Of a stretch of DNA of 64,000 nucleotides, positions 54,715 through 64,000 are shown piece by piece (the stretch's first letter is position 1; the number at the start of each line of letters is the position of its first letter). The notes under the pieces are model-generated. The model saw nothing but the letters and a program-made list of their open reading frames with translations. It had not been told where the DNA came from and searched no databases. The stretch spans positions 158,694 through 222,693 of the forward strand of contig JAINUG010000321.1 of assembly GCA_029706075.1 (NCBI GenBank). The letters run 5' to 3'. The DNA comes from Aldrovandia affinis (taxonomy: Eukaryota > Chordata > Actinopteri > Notacanthiformes > Halosauridae). Made by a program: the position numbers and the translations under genes.

Positions 54715-55620
54715 AATCAATCAATCAATCAATCAAATTTTATTTATATAGCACATTTAACATGACGCTCGACAACCAAAGTGCTTTACAATACAGGTAG
54801 ACTAAGGGTAAAATAAACAGAAAATAAACAACCAACAGACATACAAAGGAACAGAACAAACAAGGCAGGAGTCAGTGTGAGTCGGGGAACGCTAAGGAAT
54901 ACAAGTGAGTTTTGAGCTTAGATTTAAAGGACTCGATGGAGGGGCAAATCTGATGGACATGGGGACGCTGTTCCAGAGGTCAGGGGCCGCGACAGCAAAA
55001 GCACGCCCCCTAGACTTGAGGTTGGACTTACGGGTGGTTAGGAGACCCTTATCAGCAGATCTGAGGGCCCTGACGTTGGTATAGGGCAGTGCTTCTCAAT
55101 TATTTTCTGTTACGCCCCCCCTAGGAGGAAGAAAACATTCAAACTGAGACCAGTTTATGTATTTCATGGACCGGGAAGTGCTGAAAAAAGCTGAGACCAG
55201 TTCGTTTATTTCGCGGACGGGGTGCTACGCGAAAAAAAGCTGAGACCAGTTTATGTATTTCGCGGACCGGGGTGCTACGCGAAAAACAAATTGCGCCCCT
55301 CGGAACCGGTCCACTGTGCAAAAAAGGTTGTTTTTTTAACGTTTTCTTAAATTTTGCGCCCCTCAAAATCTTGCGACCGCCTTGCACCACTTGCACCCCC
55401 CACGCTACGCCTCTGGTCACACACGCCCCCCCTGGCATCGCACCGCGCCCCCTCAGGGGGGCGCGCCCCACTATTTGAGAAACACTGGTATAGGGGGTGA
55501 GGAGGTCTGCTAGGTAGGAGGGGGCCTTACCATTTAGAGCTTTGTAGACAAATAAAATAACTTTAAAATCTATCCTATAGCATACTGGGAGCCAATGAAG
55601 GGAGGCAAGTTAAAAATACA
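54715..55620 (-). mobile_element. LINE 3' region (L2/CR1 group), split by a MITE
   Basis: (ATCA)n at 54715-54737 followed by AAATTTTATTTATATAGCAC is the complement of a fish LINE 3' terminus. The non-coding body continues through CCAAAGTGCTTTACAATAC and CTGTTCCAGAGGTCAGGGGC to 55086 and resumes at 55488 after the MITE (GAGCTTTGTAGACAAATAA, TACTGGGAGCCAATGAAGGG). No RT remains. Confidence 0.75.
55087..55487. mobile_element. hAT-type miniature element (MITE) 2
   Basis: Ends CAGTGCTTCTCAATTATTTT and, inverted, CAGTGTTTCTCAAATAGTGG, with a perfect 8-bp target duplication GTATAGGG (55079-55086 and 55488-55495). A block of about 48 bp (GCTGAGACCAGTT... CGCGGAC-GGGGTGCTACGCG) is repeated three times at 55138-55285. 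Same family as 51423-51853, inserted in LINE 3' sequence. Confidence 0.93.
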
Positions 55621-55898
55621 GTCAAAAAATGAATTTAAACACATTGAAATGTTATTTAACAAATGAGGCTTGTTTAAGCACATTGTCACAGATTCAAAAA
55701 TATGCATTTTATCTATTTTGAACAAACTTTTTTTAAATAACTTTTTAGAGGCCTTATTTGTCATTGACCCATATACATATAAATATATTGTTTTGGACAA
55801 AAAACAATATTTAATTATGGTGCCTGCTTTCCCTTTTTTGGGCCCATTCAAATGAATGGGAAATTGTGTAAAAGTGCAAAATAAAAAGTACTCTTGGG

Positions 55899-56116
55899 CC
55901 TGTACAGTGGAAGGTGTGGGAGTAAGATGATAATGTTTGGAAGATTTTTTTTTTTTTTAAACTTCAGATGCAACTTAACATGGGAGTGAATGGAGTGGAA
56001 TGTTCACAACTAGAGTGGGTGACGTCATAATGCCCTCTACCTTCAGCAGGTAGCAAAATTGTATCCAAAATCTTCCAAACATTATCATCTTACTCCCACA
56101 CCTTCCACTGTACAGG
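55899..56116. repeat. Large perfect hairpin
   Basis: CCTGTACAGTGGAAGGTGTG and onward (55899-55949) is complementary to 56066-56116, about 50 paired bases around a loop of about 115 bp. It may be a foldback-type element. Confidence 0.9.
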
Positions 56117-56199
56117 CACAATTTATACACCAAAATGTAGGCATCTTTGTCCTCTCTCATCCAATGTTACTTCCATTGAAATAGGACTCACGGTTTTGG

Positions 56200-56480
56200 A
56201 ATAAATCACCCAAAAGGACAGAGAATGCTGTCTAAAAGTCCCATTTGCTCCCATGTTAAGTCACATGTGTGAAAAGAAGAATAGAAGGCGATTTATATTT
56301 TATCACAGCTCCTTTATTTTAAATCATAGCGACACCATTCAAACTTTAAACGGGAGAGGACTACCTATATTAAGATGCTTTTTTTACAGAATGTTTATAT
56401 ATGCTGTACTTTTTAAACCAGAGCAGTTTCTATTTTGAAAGCGGCTTGATAACGCGTTCTCAGACGAAAGCGCCGACGGC
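56200..56480. other. Unannotated region
   Basis: No gene or element recognised. Confidence 0.4.
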
Positions 56481-56489
56481 TTAACTTCA

Positions 56490-57125
56490 CCAGCTGACAC
56501 CAGCTGCTACATAAAAAATGTCACACCGCTTGTTTCCGACTTGTTTTAAATGACTTTCCCGACCGATTTGGACTGGCAAAACGGCCTGGTTAATGAGGAG
56601 GCGTATCAAAACGAATACCTAGCGATGTTTTACACTGATTAAACCGCTAGATTTGCCGCTACATTAAAAAATGTCACACCGGTGCTATCGCTGCCATTGC
56701 AACGAATAGATAGCCAGTTAGCATGTTTCCGACTTGTTTTAAACAACTTTCTCGACCGATTTGGTCTGCGAAAATGGCCTGGTTAATGAGGAGGTGTATC
56801 AAAGCGAATACCTAGCGATGTTTTATACTGATTAAACCGCTAGATTTGCCGCTACATTAAAAAATGTCACACCGCTGCTATCGCTGCCATTGAAATGAAT
56901 GGGTAGCAAGTTAGCATGTTTCTGACTTGTTTTAAACAACTTTTCTGACCGATTTGGACTGCGAAAACGGCCTGGTTAATGAGGAGGCGTATCAAAGTGA
57001 ATACCTAGCGATGTTTTACATTGATTAAACCGCTAGATTTGCCGCTACATTAAAAAATGTCACACCGCTGCTATCGCTGCCATTGAATTGAATGGGTAGA
57101 AAGTTAGCCTGTTTCCGACTTATTT
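56490..57125. repeat. 193-bp tandem repeat
   Basis: AAAAAATGTCACACCG recurs at 56513, 56666, 56859 and 57052: one shortened unit (153 bp) and two of exactly 193 bp, plus a partial unit. Units share CGACCGATTTGG, GCCTGGTTAATGAGGAGG, AATACCTAGCGATGTTTTA and CCGCTAGATTTGCCGC. Satellite-like or a repeat from a larger element. Confidence 0.93.
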
Positions 57126-57169
57126 TAAAAACACAAGTTTTAAAAAACAAACAAACACAGTTTTTAACA

Positions 57170-57304
57170 AACCACACCACACATACACACACACACACAC
57201 ACTCTCACACACGCTCACATACACTCTCTCTCTCACATGCGTGCACACTCACACACTCTCTCTCACACACACACACGTATCTCTCTACTCCTCTCCTACA
57301 CATC

Positions 57305-57332
<28 letters not shown>
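57170..57332. repeat. (CA)n/(CT)n and (TG)n microsatellites
   Basis: CA/TC-rich 57170-57290, then (GT)n at 57306-57331. The opposing CA and TG arms could pair. The open frames across it are artefacts. Confidence 0.95.
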
Positions 57333-57335
<3 letters not shown>

Positions 57336-58161
57336 GCTTGTGTGTGGGGAGCAGGCACCCTCAAAATTTCCGTGGAATTTTTTTCTAGTTTATTCATTAA
57401 AGTTTATGGATTCATGTTTTTTAATCGAGTGATCTGCCTACCACAGGTAACGTTAGGGAATGGCAACGTGCTACGCGATAAAGCGCTTGCCACAGTGGGT
57501 TTAGACTGTATGAATGAACGTTTATCTGAATTACAAGATATGTGGGCACATCAAGGCTAATGAGTCTGGTGAATATTTTACTTAAAAGTTCAAATAAATT
57601 GAGACTGAAGGCTTTGGGGCAGGAATTCAAGGCCCAAACTAATCAGAAGGATGCCGAAGTTACTGATCGGCCAGAATAATCTTTGAAGTTTAAATAAAGC
57701 TTACCTCTTCAGATGAACTCATTCTGGTTTCTCTTTGAATACACTTTTTGACTGTCGGTTAAACAAATGTGCAAAATGTTAGTTAGCTCACCAGATAAGG
57801 ACGTATGCTAAAAATCCGGGCTGTTTTTCTTTATTAAAAAATAGAATAACTTAACGTTCGGTAGCTAGTTCAAGCACCAATGAGATAAGATGGCATTTGT
57901 GTGTGACATCATTTGCATAGTTTATTTATGGAAGTACATTTACAAATAAACACAATTACATTTGACATACCAGGCATGACCAACTTGTACAGACAAGTCT
58001 GACCCAAGTCAAACAATGTATTTTTTCTGTCTGGCTGAAAACACAAGATATGCCTGCACAAATAGTACCTCACAACTAAAGACCTTTGGTTTCGTCAGCA
58101 ATTACACTAAAAACCACACTTTCCTTTACTTATCTTATTATTTAACTTTGTACCATCTCAG
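57333..58161. other. Unannotated region with a possible terminal exon
   Basis: At 57447-57559 (plus) an acceptor-like CTGCCTACCACAG is followed by an open stretch (VTLGNGNVLRDKALATVGLD, ending ERLSELQDMWAHQG-stop) and by AATAAA at about 57592. This could be a 3' exon of an unidentified gene, but support is thin. Confidence 0.3.
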
Positions 58162-58576
58162 CTAAGCCCTCAAGAACTTAGTTCTGGATTTGGTGGCTTG
58201 CGTACTTGCATTGCCACAAGCGTTTTCTATGAGAGGGTCATGCTTTACTATTTCTTCTAAGATTGTCAAAAAATTACCCTTGTTGTGAGAGTCATCATAC
58301 TGGGCATGTGACTGCCTGGTAGATGCTCTGATGTGGTGGTGGTAGACTGGGTCCTTGTGAAGTTTGACCACACTGACTCTGACTAGCCTCAGATAGGGAG
58401 CTGCTCTGGGGTCCGGTGGTGATGCAAGGGCTGGTGTCCGTTTGCACCTGATCTGCCTGTTTGTTCTTCTTTAAAAAGAAGTCTGATATCTCTCCCTTTC
58501 TTTTCATGATTGTTTTAATTGACCCTATGCAAAAATAAGACAGTCTATGGTTACATCTAAGCATCCATTTAGCCAC
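58162..58576 (-). pseudogene. hAT-like transposase N-terminal remnant
   Basis: A Met at about 58508 begins MKRKGEISDFFLKKNKQADQ, a start typical of ZMYM1-like hAT proteins, followed by a Ser/Gln-rich segment (58450-58330). In another frame come SHNKGNFLTILEEIVKHDPL and a stop at 58162. The central zinc finger and catalytic domains are deleted between these pieces. It could belong to the same broad family as the C-terminal piece at 34203-34415. Confidence 0.6.
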
Positions 58577-59525
58577 ATTTTAGTCCAATCTCAATCTTAA
58601 TTACAAATCCCCATTATCATAACTACCTTAAAATCAACTACCAGCCTAAGTTACTAGCTAGATCATGGCTAGCCCTACTCTGCAGTAGGTAGCTATAATT
58701 TCTTACACCTTTAAGATAGCAAACAGGCTATCTGCAAATTGTGGTAATCTTTTGAGTAACGTTAACAAATTGATAATAACAATTGTTCATTTTGAGTTCA
58801 AGTACAAAAATATAACTGAGTTAATGGATTTAAAATTGCTAAATGTTAACTTGCTGAACACTGACATCTGTACTGGTTACCCCACATTAGCTAAACACTC
58901 ATATATACTGTAACTTACGACACTGCACTGTATACGTGATGTGTATTACTAGCACAGATGTAAAAATAATGTTAGGCTAAATTGGGAACCGATCTCTCTT
59001 ATCTGATTAGCCAAATTGCTAATATCATTTTTGTTATTTCAATATATTATTTAAGCAGTATTTCCCCATTAAACAAACTAAATCGGGCGCTGCAAGGCAA
59101 AAAGAGAGGAAACAAAACAACGTTCTTGTATGGCTGCAACTCATGTTCCTTCTTTAAAAATCTTTAAAACTCTTAGGCCTACTGTCAGTAGCTTTTAACT
59201 GGTTAAATTCTGTCTTTCCTTATCGCCAATTACATGCACTGAACTTCCCTGAATATCTCAACTTTATATGGGATTTATCTCACTCTTCCCATAAGCAATG
59301 CGCAGGCAGAGCGCAGATTCAGTCACCTTAAACTAATTAAGACATACCTGCGTTCTTAAATGCATGAGATGCATCTCTCCAATCTGCCATCGCTTTTTAC
59401 CAAGACAGAAGTGAAAGGATTGACTTCGACAGTGTCATTGAGACATTTGCGAGGATGAAGAAAAGAAGAACACAGTTGGATTAGCGGCTCCTTCGAAGAC
59501 TTTTATTTTTATTTTTATTTCCCCC
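58577..59525. other. Unannotated region
   Basis: AT-rich with TAGCTA words; T-rich (TTTTTATT)n-like stretch at 59499-59520. No gene. Confidence 0.4.
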
Positions 59526-59996
59526 CCTTACCTCCAGACACTAATCACACCCTGCACCCCAGCCAGACCCCTCTGCTCCACCTCCTCTGGCAAACTGACT
59601 GTCCCATCCCAGCCGCTTCTCGTGGTCTCGTCTCTTCTCTGTCCTGACCCTTCGGTGGTGGAACGACCTTCCACAATCGTCAGGACCGTGAAATTACTTG
59701 CAATCTTCAAAGACTCAAAACCCGCCTTTTCAGACTCCACTACCACTGAATTCTGTATATCTAGCTAATTGTCATCACCACTGCCTACTTGCTCAACACT
59801 ATGTATCCTTGCTTACTCCTCATTTTAAAAAATGACTAACCTTTTCCTTCCCAGTGTTACAGGTATGGTACACAGCTGTCTATCGCTGTATTACTGCACT
59901 AAACTATGATTGTTCCTAACAATGTATTAATGCACATCTTGTAAGTCGCTCTGGATAAGAACGTCTGCTAAATGCTTAAAATGTCAAAAATGTAGA
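59526..59996 (+). mobile_element. L2-B LINE copy, 5'-truncated
   Basis: Starts in the last part of the RT (LQTLITPCTPARPLCSTS-like sequence with frame changes, ending in a degraded FRLHYH equivalent), followed by the family 3' UTR and the hairpin CGCTCTGGATAAGAACG and TCTGCTAAATGCTTAAAATG. Confidence 0.87.
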
Positions 59997-60724
59997 TGTA
60001 ATGTCTATACAATTTGTATATATTGTTTCATGCTATTCACTTATCAGACAATGGCCTATCTAGCCTCAAATCAGTCATTGAAAAACACATCCTATTGACT
60101 CAACATAACTGTTGACTCTTGGCAGCTGATATTTCAAGTATTAGTATGGCCTTGGGCAGTCATAGTTCAGGCGACCAAACAAACCCTTCCTGAAGAAATG
60201 GTGGAAAGTCGCTTATGAATGTGACAGTATGGCAATACAGAACATAATAACTGAATTTCTACACAGCATAAAGCAATTAGTGATTTACAGTAATGTTACA
60301 TTAGCTCTAGTCTATCTTACAAACTAGCTAATGTTATCTAGCTATCGATAGCCAACTGCCTGTGTGTGAAGTCCGTCTGAACAAAAGTGGGAACTGTTTA
60401 AATGATGGAAAGTTGAGTATGAGCATGACAGAATTAACGCGTTGACAAGATTTTCGCAAAATGTTTTACAGTAGCTCTTGTCCATCTTGCTAACCTGCTC
60501 AGTTTATGTTTCTCGTTGTGCTTGCTTACCTTGCAGATCTGGCTGTTTGACTGTGATAGTGACTGATGATAGTGACTGTAGAAGTGTGTATGTGGGGACT
60601 GATCTCATTCTTTGCATTGCTTCACAGGCTACAATGCTGAGTAGTGTGCATTCTTTGTTTGTCATTGCTTTCATCCAGTAACCGATGCCCAGTCATAATA
60701 AGCGTTGAGGTTTGGGCCCACTAA
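59997..60724. other. Unannotated region
   Basis: No supported gene or element. Confidence 0.4.
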
Positions 60725-60985
60725 AATGAGCCCCGGCTGCGCCAACCCGGCTCTGGCTGGGAGTCCTGTTTAGGGGCGTGATTGACTGTCCACCCCAGGG
60801 GGAGGGTGGAGGGAAGCTGGCACAAGCTGTCCGCAAGCACATAAAGCTTCCCTGTGGGCAAAGACAAATAGGTAAGTTTGGCTCGAAGGAAGTGGTTCAG
60901 TGCGGGTCCCGTAGTTATGGTCTCATGGGGGATGAGGAAAACAGGATAGGACTGCTTTCACCATGGGATGAAGGTGATCACTCAG
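60725..60985 (+). repeat. SINE body fragment
   Basis: GGCTGCGCCAACCCGGCTCT, GACTGTCCACCCCAGGGGGA and GGGAAGCTGGCAC match the body of the SINE at 47825-48205, without the tRNA-like head or the tail. Confidence 0.65.
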
Positions 60986-61110
60986 AATGACTCAGAATCT
61001 ATTGGTGTTTACATTTCCCTCTAAGAGGTTGAGTGGACTTAAACCATGGCAGGAAAATGCACCCCACACCATAACAGCCACCAGGACCCTTAATTTACTA
61101 ATTTCCTTTA
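60986..61110 (-). pseudogene. Tc1/mariner transposase fragment
   Basis: Minus strand LRVLVAVMVWGAFSCHGLSP, then EGNVNTNRF: the VMVWGAF block of Tc1 transposases. No further domains. Confidence 0.75.
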
Positions 61111-61849
61111 TTTTGGCAGTTATCTGAACTTTATTATGTATTGTTTCAGTGTCAGAGTTTGAGAAAGTGCCTGAATGAAAATGCTCCATGTATGTTTGAA
61201 ACAGAATGCAACACAGTGTGCACACAAATCAATAATGCAAAGGTTAATATAGAAATTAATATAAGCATGCTACACATGTATGCAATGGTTGATAATATTT
61301 GCATTGTGTCCTAAAAACCTAAGAATCTATTTCTTGAAATCCCCCCCATTTGTTTAACATGGGAGCGAACCCCCCCGAATCCAATTAACAAAAAGAAAAT
61401 TCCAGCCTTTGATTTTGAGTGTCACTTTAACTGTCACATTAAAGCCTCATATCAATGCGCATACATTAAAGAAACATGGCTGCTAAATAACTGGAAGAAT
61501 AATATTTACCACATATTACAGTCTCTGTCCTCAGGCTCGTACCCAAAGACAAAGCCCCCTCCACTGCTGTCCGTACAAGGTCGCCCAGGCCCCGCTCATG
61601 GCCCCCTATGTTGACCCCCACCCCACAGCCACCCCCCACAGGGACCTCCAGCTCATCATGGTCTTGAGGCCTCACCTCTGCACATGGCCCGCCTGCTCCT
61701 TGAGCCCACCCCCCTCCATGGAGCCCCACCCTCTCTGAAGAGTCTCAAGATGGGAGACCAGCCAGGTCTTCTGCCACACCCAGGTTAGCCCCAACAAAAC
61801 TACCACGTGCACTCAGACCAATGCCCCAATAGAAAGCCGAATTCAGCTG
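61111..61849. other. Unannotated region with a GC-rich segment
   Basis: 61530-61790 is CCCC-rich and could be a fragment of a GC-rich exon. Neither strand gives recognisable protein. Confidence 0.3.
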
Positions 61850-61854
61850 TAGAC

Positions 61855-62022
61855 TGTGTGTGTGTGTGTGTGTGAGACAGTGTGAGTATGTGTGTGTGTG
61901 TGTGTGTGTATGTGAGTGTGTCTGTGTGTGTTTGTGTGTGTGTATGAGTGTGAGTATATGTGTGTGTATGTGAGTGTGTCTGTGTGTGTGAGTGTGAGTT
62001 TGTGTGTGTATGTGTGATTTAC
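61855..62022. repeat. (GT)n microsatellite
   Basis: About 170 bp of GT-rich sequence with GAGT and GTAT interruptions. His-Thr-repeat frames on the minus strand are artefacts. Confidence 0.95.
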
Positions 62023-62039
62023 GTTTTAAATCCATAAAA

Positions 62040-62285
62040 GGGATTAGCTCAGTTAGCAGAACAAGAAAGCACAGGTACAAATTAGTTATAGGTCAATTCT
62101 GAGCTTATATCAGGAAGATTTGCCAATGCCTGGGACAGCTTGCCAGGTCAGATAGTAGAGGCAGAAACACTTGGGCTATTCAAGTCTAGGCTAGATGCAG
62201 TACTGGATACTCTTTAGATTAAGACATGACGAGCCTAGATGAGCCAAACGGGCTGTTCTCATCATTATGTATTCTTATCTTATTA
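62040..62285 (+). mobile_element. CR1-like LINE 3' UTR fragment
   Basis: GGGATTAGCTCAGTTAGCAG, then the region TTGCCAATGCCTGGGACAGC, GATGAGCCAAACGGGCTGTT and a terminal TATGTATTCTTATCTTATT resemble the 3' UTR and (TTCTTATG)n-type end of vertebrate CR1-group LINEs. No RT. Confidence 0.6.
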
Positions 62286-62782
62286 GCTAGCTATCCTATG
62301 TTAGTCTTCGTAGCTGTTTTTTAGAAAACCAAGAAGGATGTGACTGTACAACAAGGCGGGTAACAGGTAAACTCTCTTTATTTTATTTGTAACTTTGTCT
62401 TTTTTAAAGCTGGTTGAAAATGGTGAAATAAAGGTTATGATGAAAAGAGGCAGCAGTGACTGTAAAGTACTTTATAATAGAGTTGGATTTGGGAGTGTCA
62501 CCTGATGCTGTTATTTTTTTAAATGATAAATTTACAGTCAGGCAAAGAGAGGGGGATGTAACCGAGATTGATTGTTTTCTCTCCTAGTGCACCTGTACTG
62601 CACTTTTTGCGTACGATTCTCTCACTGGTGTCGCCTCAGGTTTTTCTTGAGCAATTCCTCTCTGTCAATTGATTTGGCTTCGTCAGAAGCTTGGACGAGG
62701 ACCCATGAATTATAAACTGCATGCACGTTGTGATTGTTTAGTCGCGAGGCAGTACAAATAAATCAACTTATCAAATGAAACT
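62286..62782. other. Unannotated region
   Basis: No gene recognised. Confidence 0.4.
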
Positions 62783-62783
62783 A

Positions 62784-64000
62784 GGACATTACTAATCAAA
62801 AGTTTTAGAACACCCCCATTTTCTAGTTTTTGCTTAAATTTAAGCAGTTCAAGTCCAGTGAATAACCTGAAATGATACAAAGGTAAGTGTTAAACTGCCA
62901 GAGGTTAGGCCCTTTTCAGTAATGGGTTAACAACGTACAGCTGTTCTGCAGCAATGGAAGTAAATTAAGCCTTGAAAGTTGATGCAAACAATTCCTATAG
63001 GTGTCCCAACTTTTGTTGATTACTTACAAACCCTCTGTCTGTATAAAAGCAGTGGTGGAACAGACTGTGTTACAACACCCTATGAAGCATTATTTGGACA
63101 ATATTGCACTGCAGGAAGTAGTATATTGCTATCATAATGGCGAGAAAAAAGCAATTAACAAAGGAAGACAGACAGACCATTATAACCCTTAAAGTGTTGG
63201 TCTTTTCTTTCGAGAAACTGCTAAGGAGGTTAAGAAGGCTAAGGTGTCAGTGAGTAGTTTCCTGCACAATCAAAAGGCACTTGGAAACTGGAGGAGACTC
63301 TGACAGGAAGAGGTCTGGCAGATCCAAAGCCACAACAAAATCAGAAGACAAGTTTCTGAGACTCAACAGCTTGCGTGTAGGCGGCTCACGGGACAACAGC
63401 TTCAAGCACAGCTTAACACTGGTTGAAGTAAGGAAGTCTCAAGAGAAGAGAAGACTGTGAAGAGAAGACTTAGAGCTGCAGGTTTGACAGGTCGAGTGGC
63501 AGTAAGAAAGCCATTGCTAAGATGGCAAAATAAGAAAAAGAGGCTTGAATGGGCCATGAAGCATCGCCAGTGGACTGGAAGACTGGAAGAAGGTCTTATG
63601 GACCGATTAATCAAAATTTGAAATCTTCAGTTCATCACGCAAGGTTTTTGTACTCTGTTGAGTAGGTGAAAGGATGGTTCCTCAGTGTGTGAAACCAACT
63701 GTCAAACATGGACGAGGAAGCATGATTGTCCGGGGTCCGCTGGACCCAGATTCGGCAACTTGCACAGAGTGATTGGCACCCTGAACCAAAAGGGCTTCCA
63801 AAGCATTTTGCAGCACCATGCAATACCCTACGCCTAGTTAGTCAGTGGTTCATCCTACAGCAAGATAATGACCCAAAACATACCTCCAGGCTATGTCAGA
63901 ATTACCTTCGAAGAAAAGAACATTAGAAGACGGTAGGCTTCAAATCATGGAATGCCCGGCACAGTCTCCAGACTTAAATCGCATCTACCTGGTTTGGGAT
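62784..64000 (+). mobile_element. Tc1-like transposon, right end beyond the window
   Basis: Starts after a TA at 62782-62783 with ACTAATCAAAAGTTTTAGAA and CACCCCC, a terminus type shared by many fish Tc1 elements. About 350 bp of leader precede the transposase at 63137. The right terminus is not in view. Confidence 0.85.
63137..64000 (+). pseudogene. Tc1 transposase, frameshifted
   Basis: Begins MARKKQLTKEDRQTIITLK (the helix-turn-helix start). Later blocks in changing frames: KVLWTD-stop-SKFEIF (first Asp followed by a stop), PTVKHGRGSMIVRG, LQQDNDPKHTSRLCQNYL (second Asp), then WPAQSPDLNRIYLVWD at the window edge. In the last block the position normally occupied by the catalytic Glu (NPIE) is Tyr. 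The DNA-binding linker is also broken. Dead copy. Confidence 0.85.

Noticed and set aside
61460..61800. Host exon in GC-rich DNA
   Set aside because: An acceptor-like and a donor-like site exist, but all three frames either stop or give unrecognisable Pro-rich protein.
61745..62080. His-Thr-rich open frame of 111 codons
   Set aside because: It crosses a (GT)n microsatellite on the antisense strand.

Overview
The window reads as intergenic or intronic DNA of a ray-finned fish. Intron-sized gaps, splice-site-bounded exons, vertebrate-type endogenous retroviruses and a mixture of BEL/Pao, L2, Rex1-like, RTE-like, L1/Tx1-like, Tc1, piggyBac and hAT elements with tRNA-headed SINEs point that way. 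There is no operon structure, CRISPR array or rRNA gene. Almost every long open frame is a transposable-element remnant. The only convincing host coding sequence is a pair of minus-strand exons (50801-50687, then 47718-47584) that splice in phase and match the KRAB-related and following acidic exons of PRDM9. Two possible coiled-coil exons lie on the plus strand at 46946-47253.

Layout: 1-1441, BEL/Pao integrase fragment (minus). 1698-2160, solo retroviral LTR. 2.2-3.7 kb, GCTAGC-rich duplicated DNA. 4.08-13.03 kb, a plus-strand mosaic of three L2-clade LINEs, the first split by a 4.57-kb piggyBac element (4945-9514) with TTAA target duplications and a spliced, decayed transposase gene whose small exon is amplified four times. 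13.03-13.93 kb, a dispersed repeat with a relative at 49.58-50.52 kb. 13.96-18.14 kb, the most complete L2 of a family (here L2-B) that recurs at 24.1, 30.9, 36.1, 45.0 and 59.5 kb. 18.34-23.13 kb, a Rex1-like LINE split by an internally deleted piggyBac relative. 24.66-28.13 kb, a wrecked plus-strand retrovirus with an unidentified 147-codon ORF and a 3' LTR. 29.0-30.7 kb, L1/Tx1-like remnant. 33.66-34.89 kb, hAT element with two large foldbacks.

38.07-44.66 kb is a minus-strand retrovirus (RNase H, integrase, Env transmembrane subunit) into which an RTE-like LINE and a SINE have inserted. 46.0-51.3 kb holds the possible host exons between SINEs. 51.4-55.6 kb holds two hAT miniature elements with perfect 8-bp target duplications and an unclassified nested pair of inverted-repeat elements. 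55.9-57.4 kb holds a hairpin, a 193-bp tandem repeat and microsatellites. The right edge carries a Tc1 element running off the window.

The elements connect mechanistically. The L2-B LINE and the tRNA-headed SINE share a 3' stem-loop with a GGATA loop of the kind described for eel UnaL2 and its SINE, so the LINE probably moved the SINE. The deletion derivatives of piggyBac and hAT look like passengers of autonomous relatives. The strongest candidates for something undescribed are the exon-amplified piggyBac transposase, the PRDM9-like exon pair embedded in repeats, the inverted-repeat element carrying multiple copies of GTCAGGTGGCGCAACCG, and the unidentified retroviral ORF.
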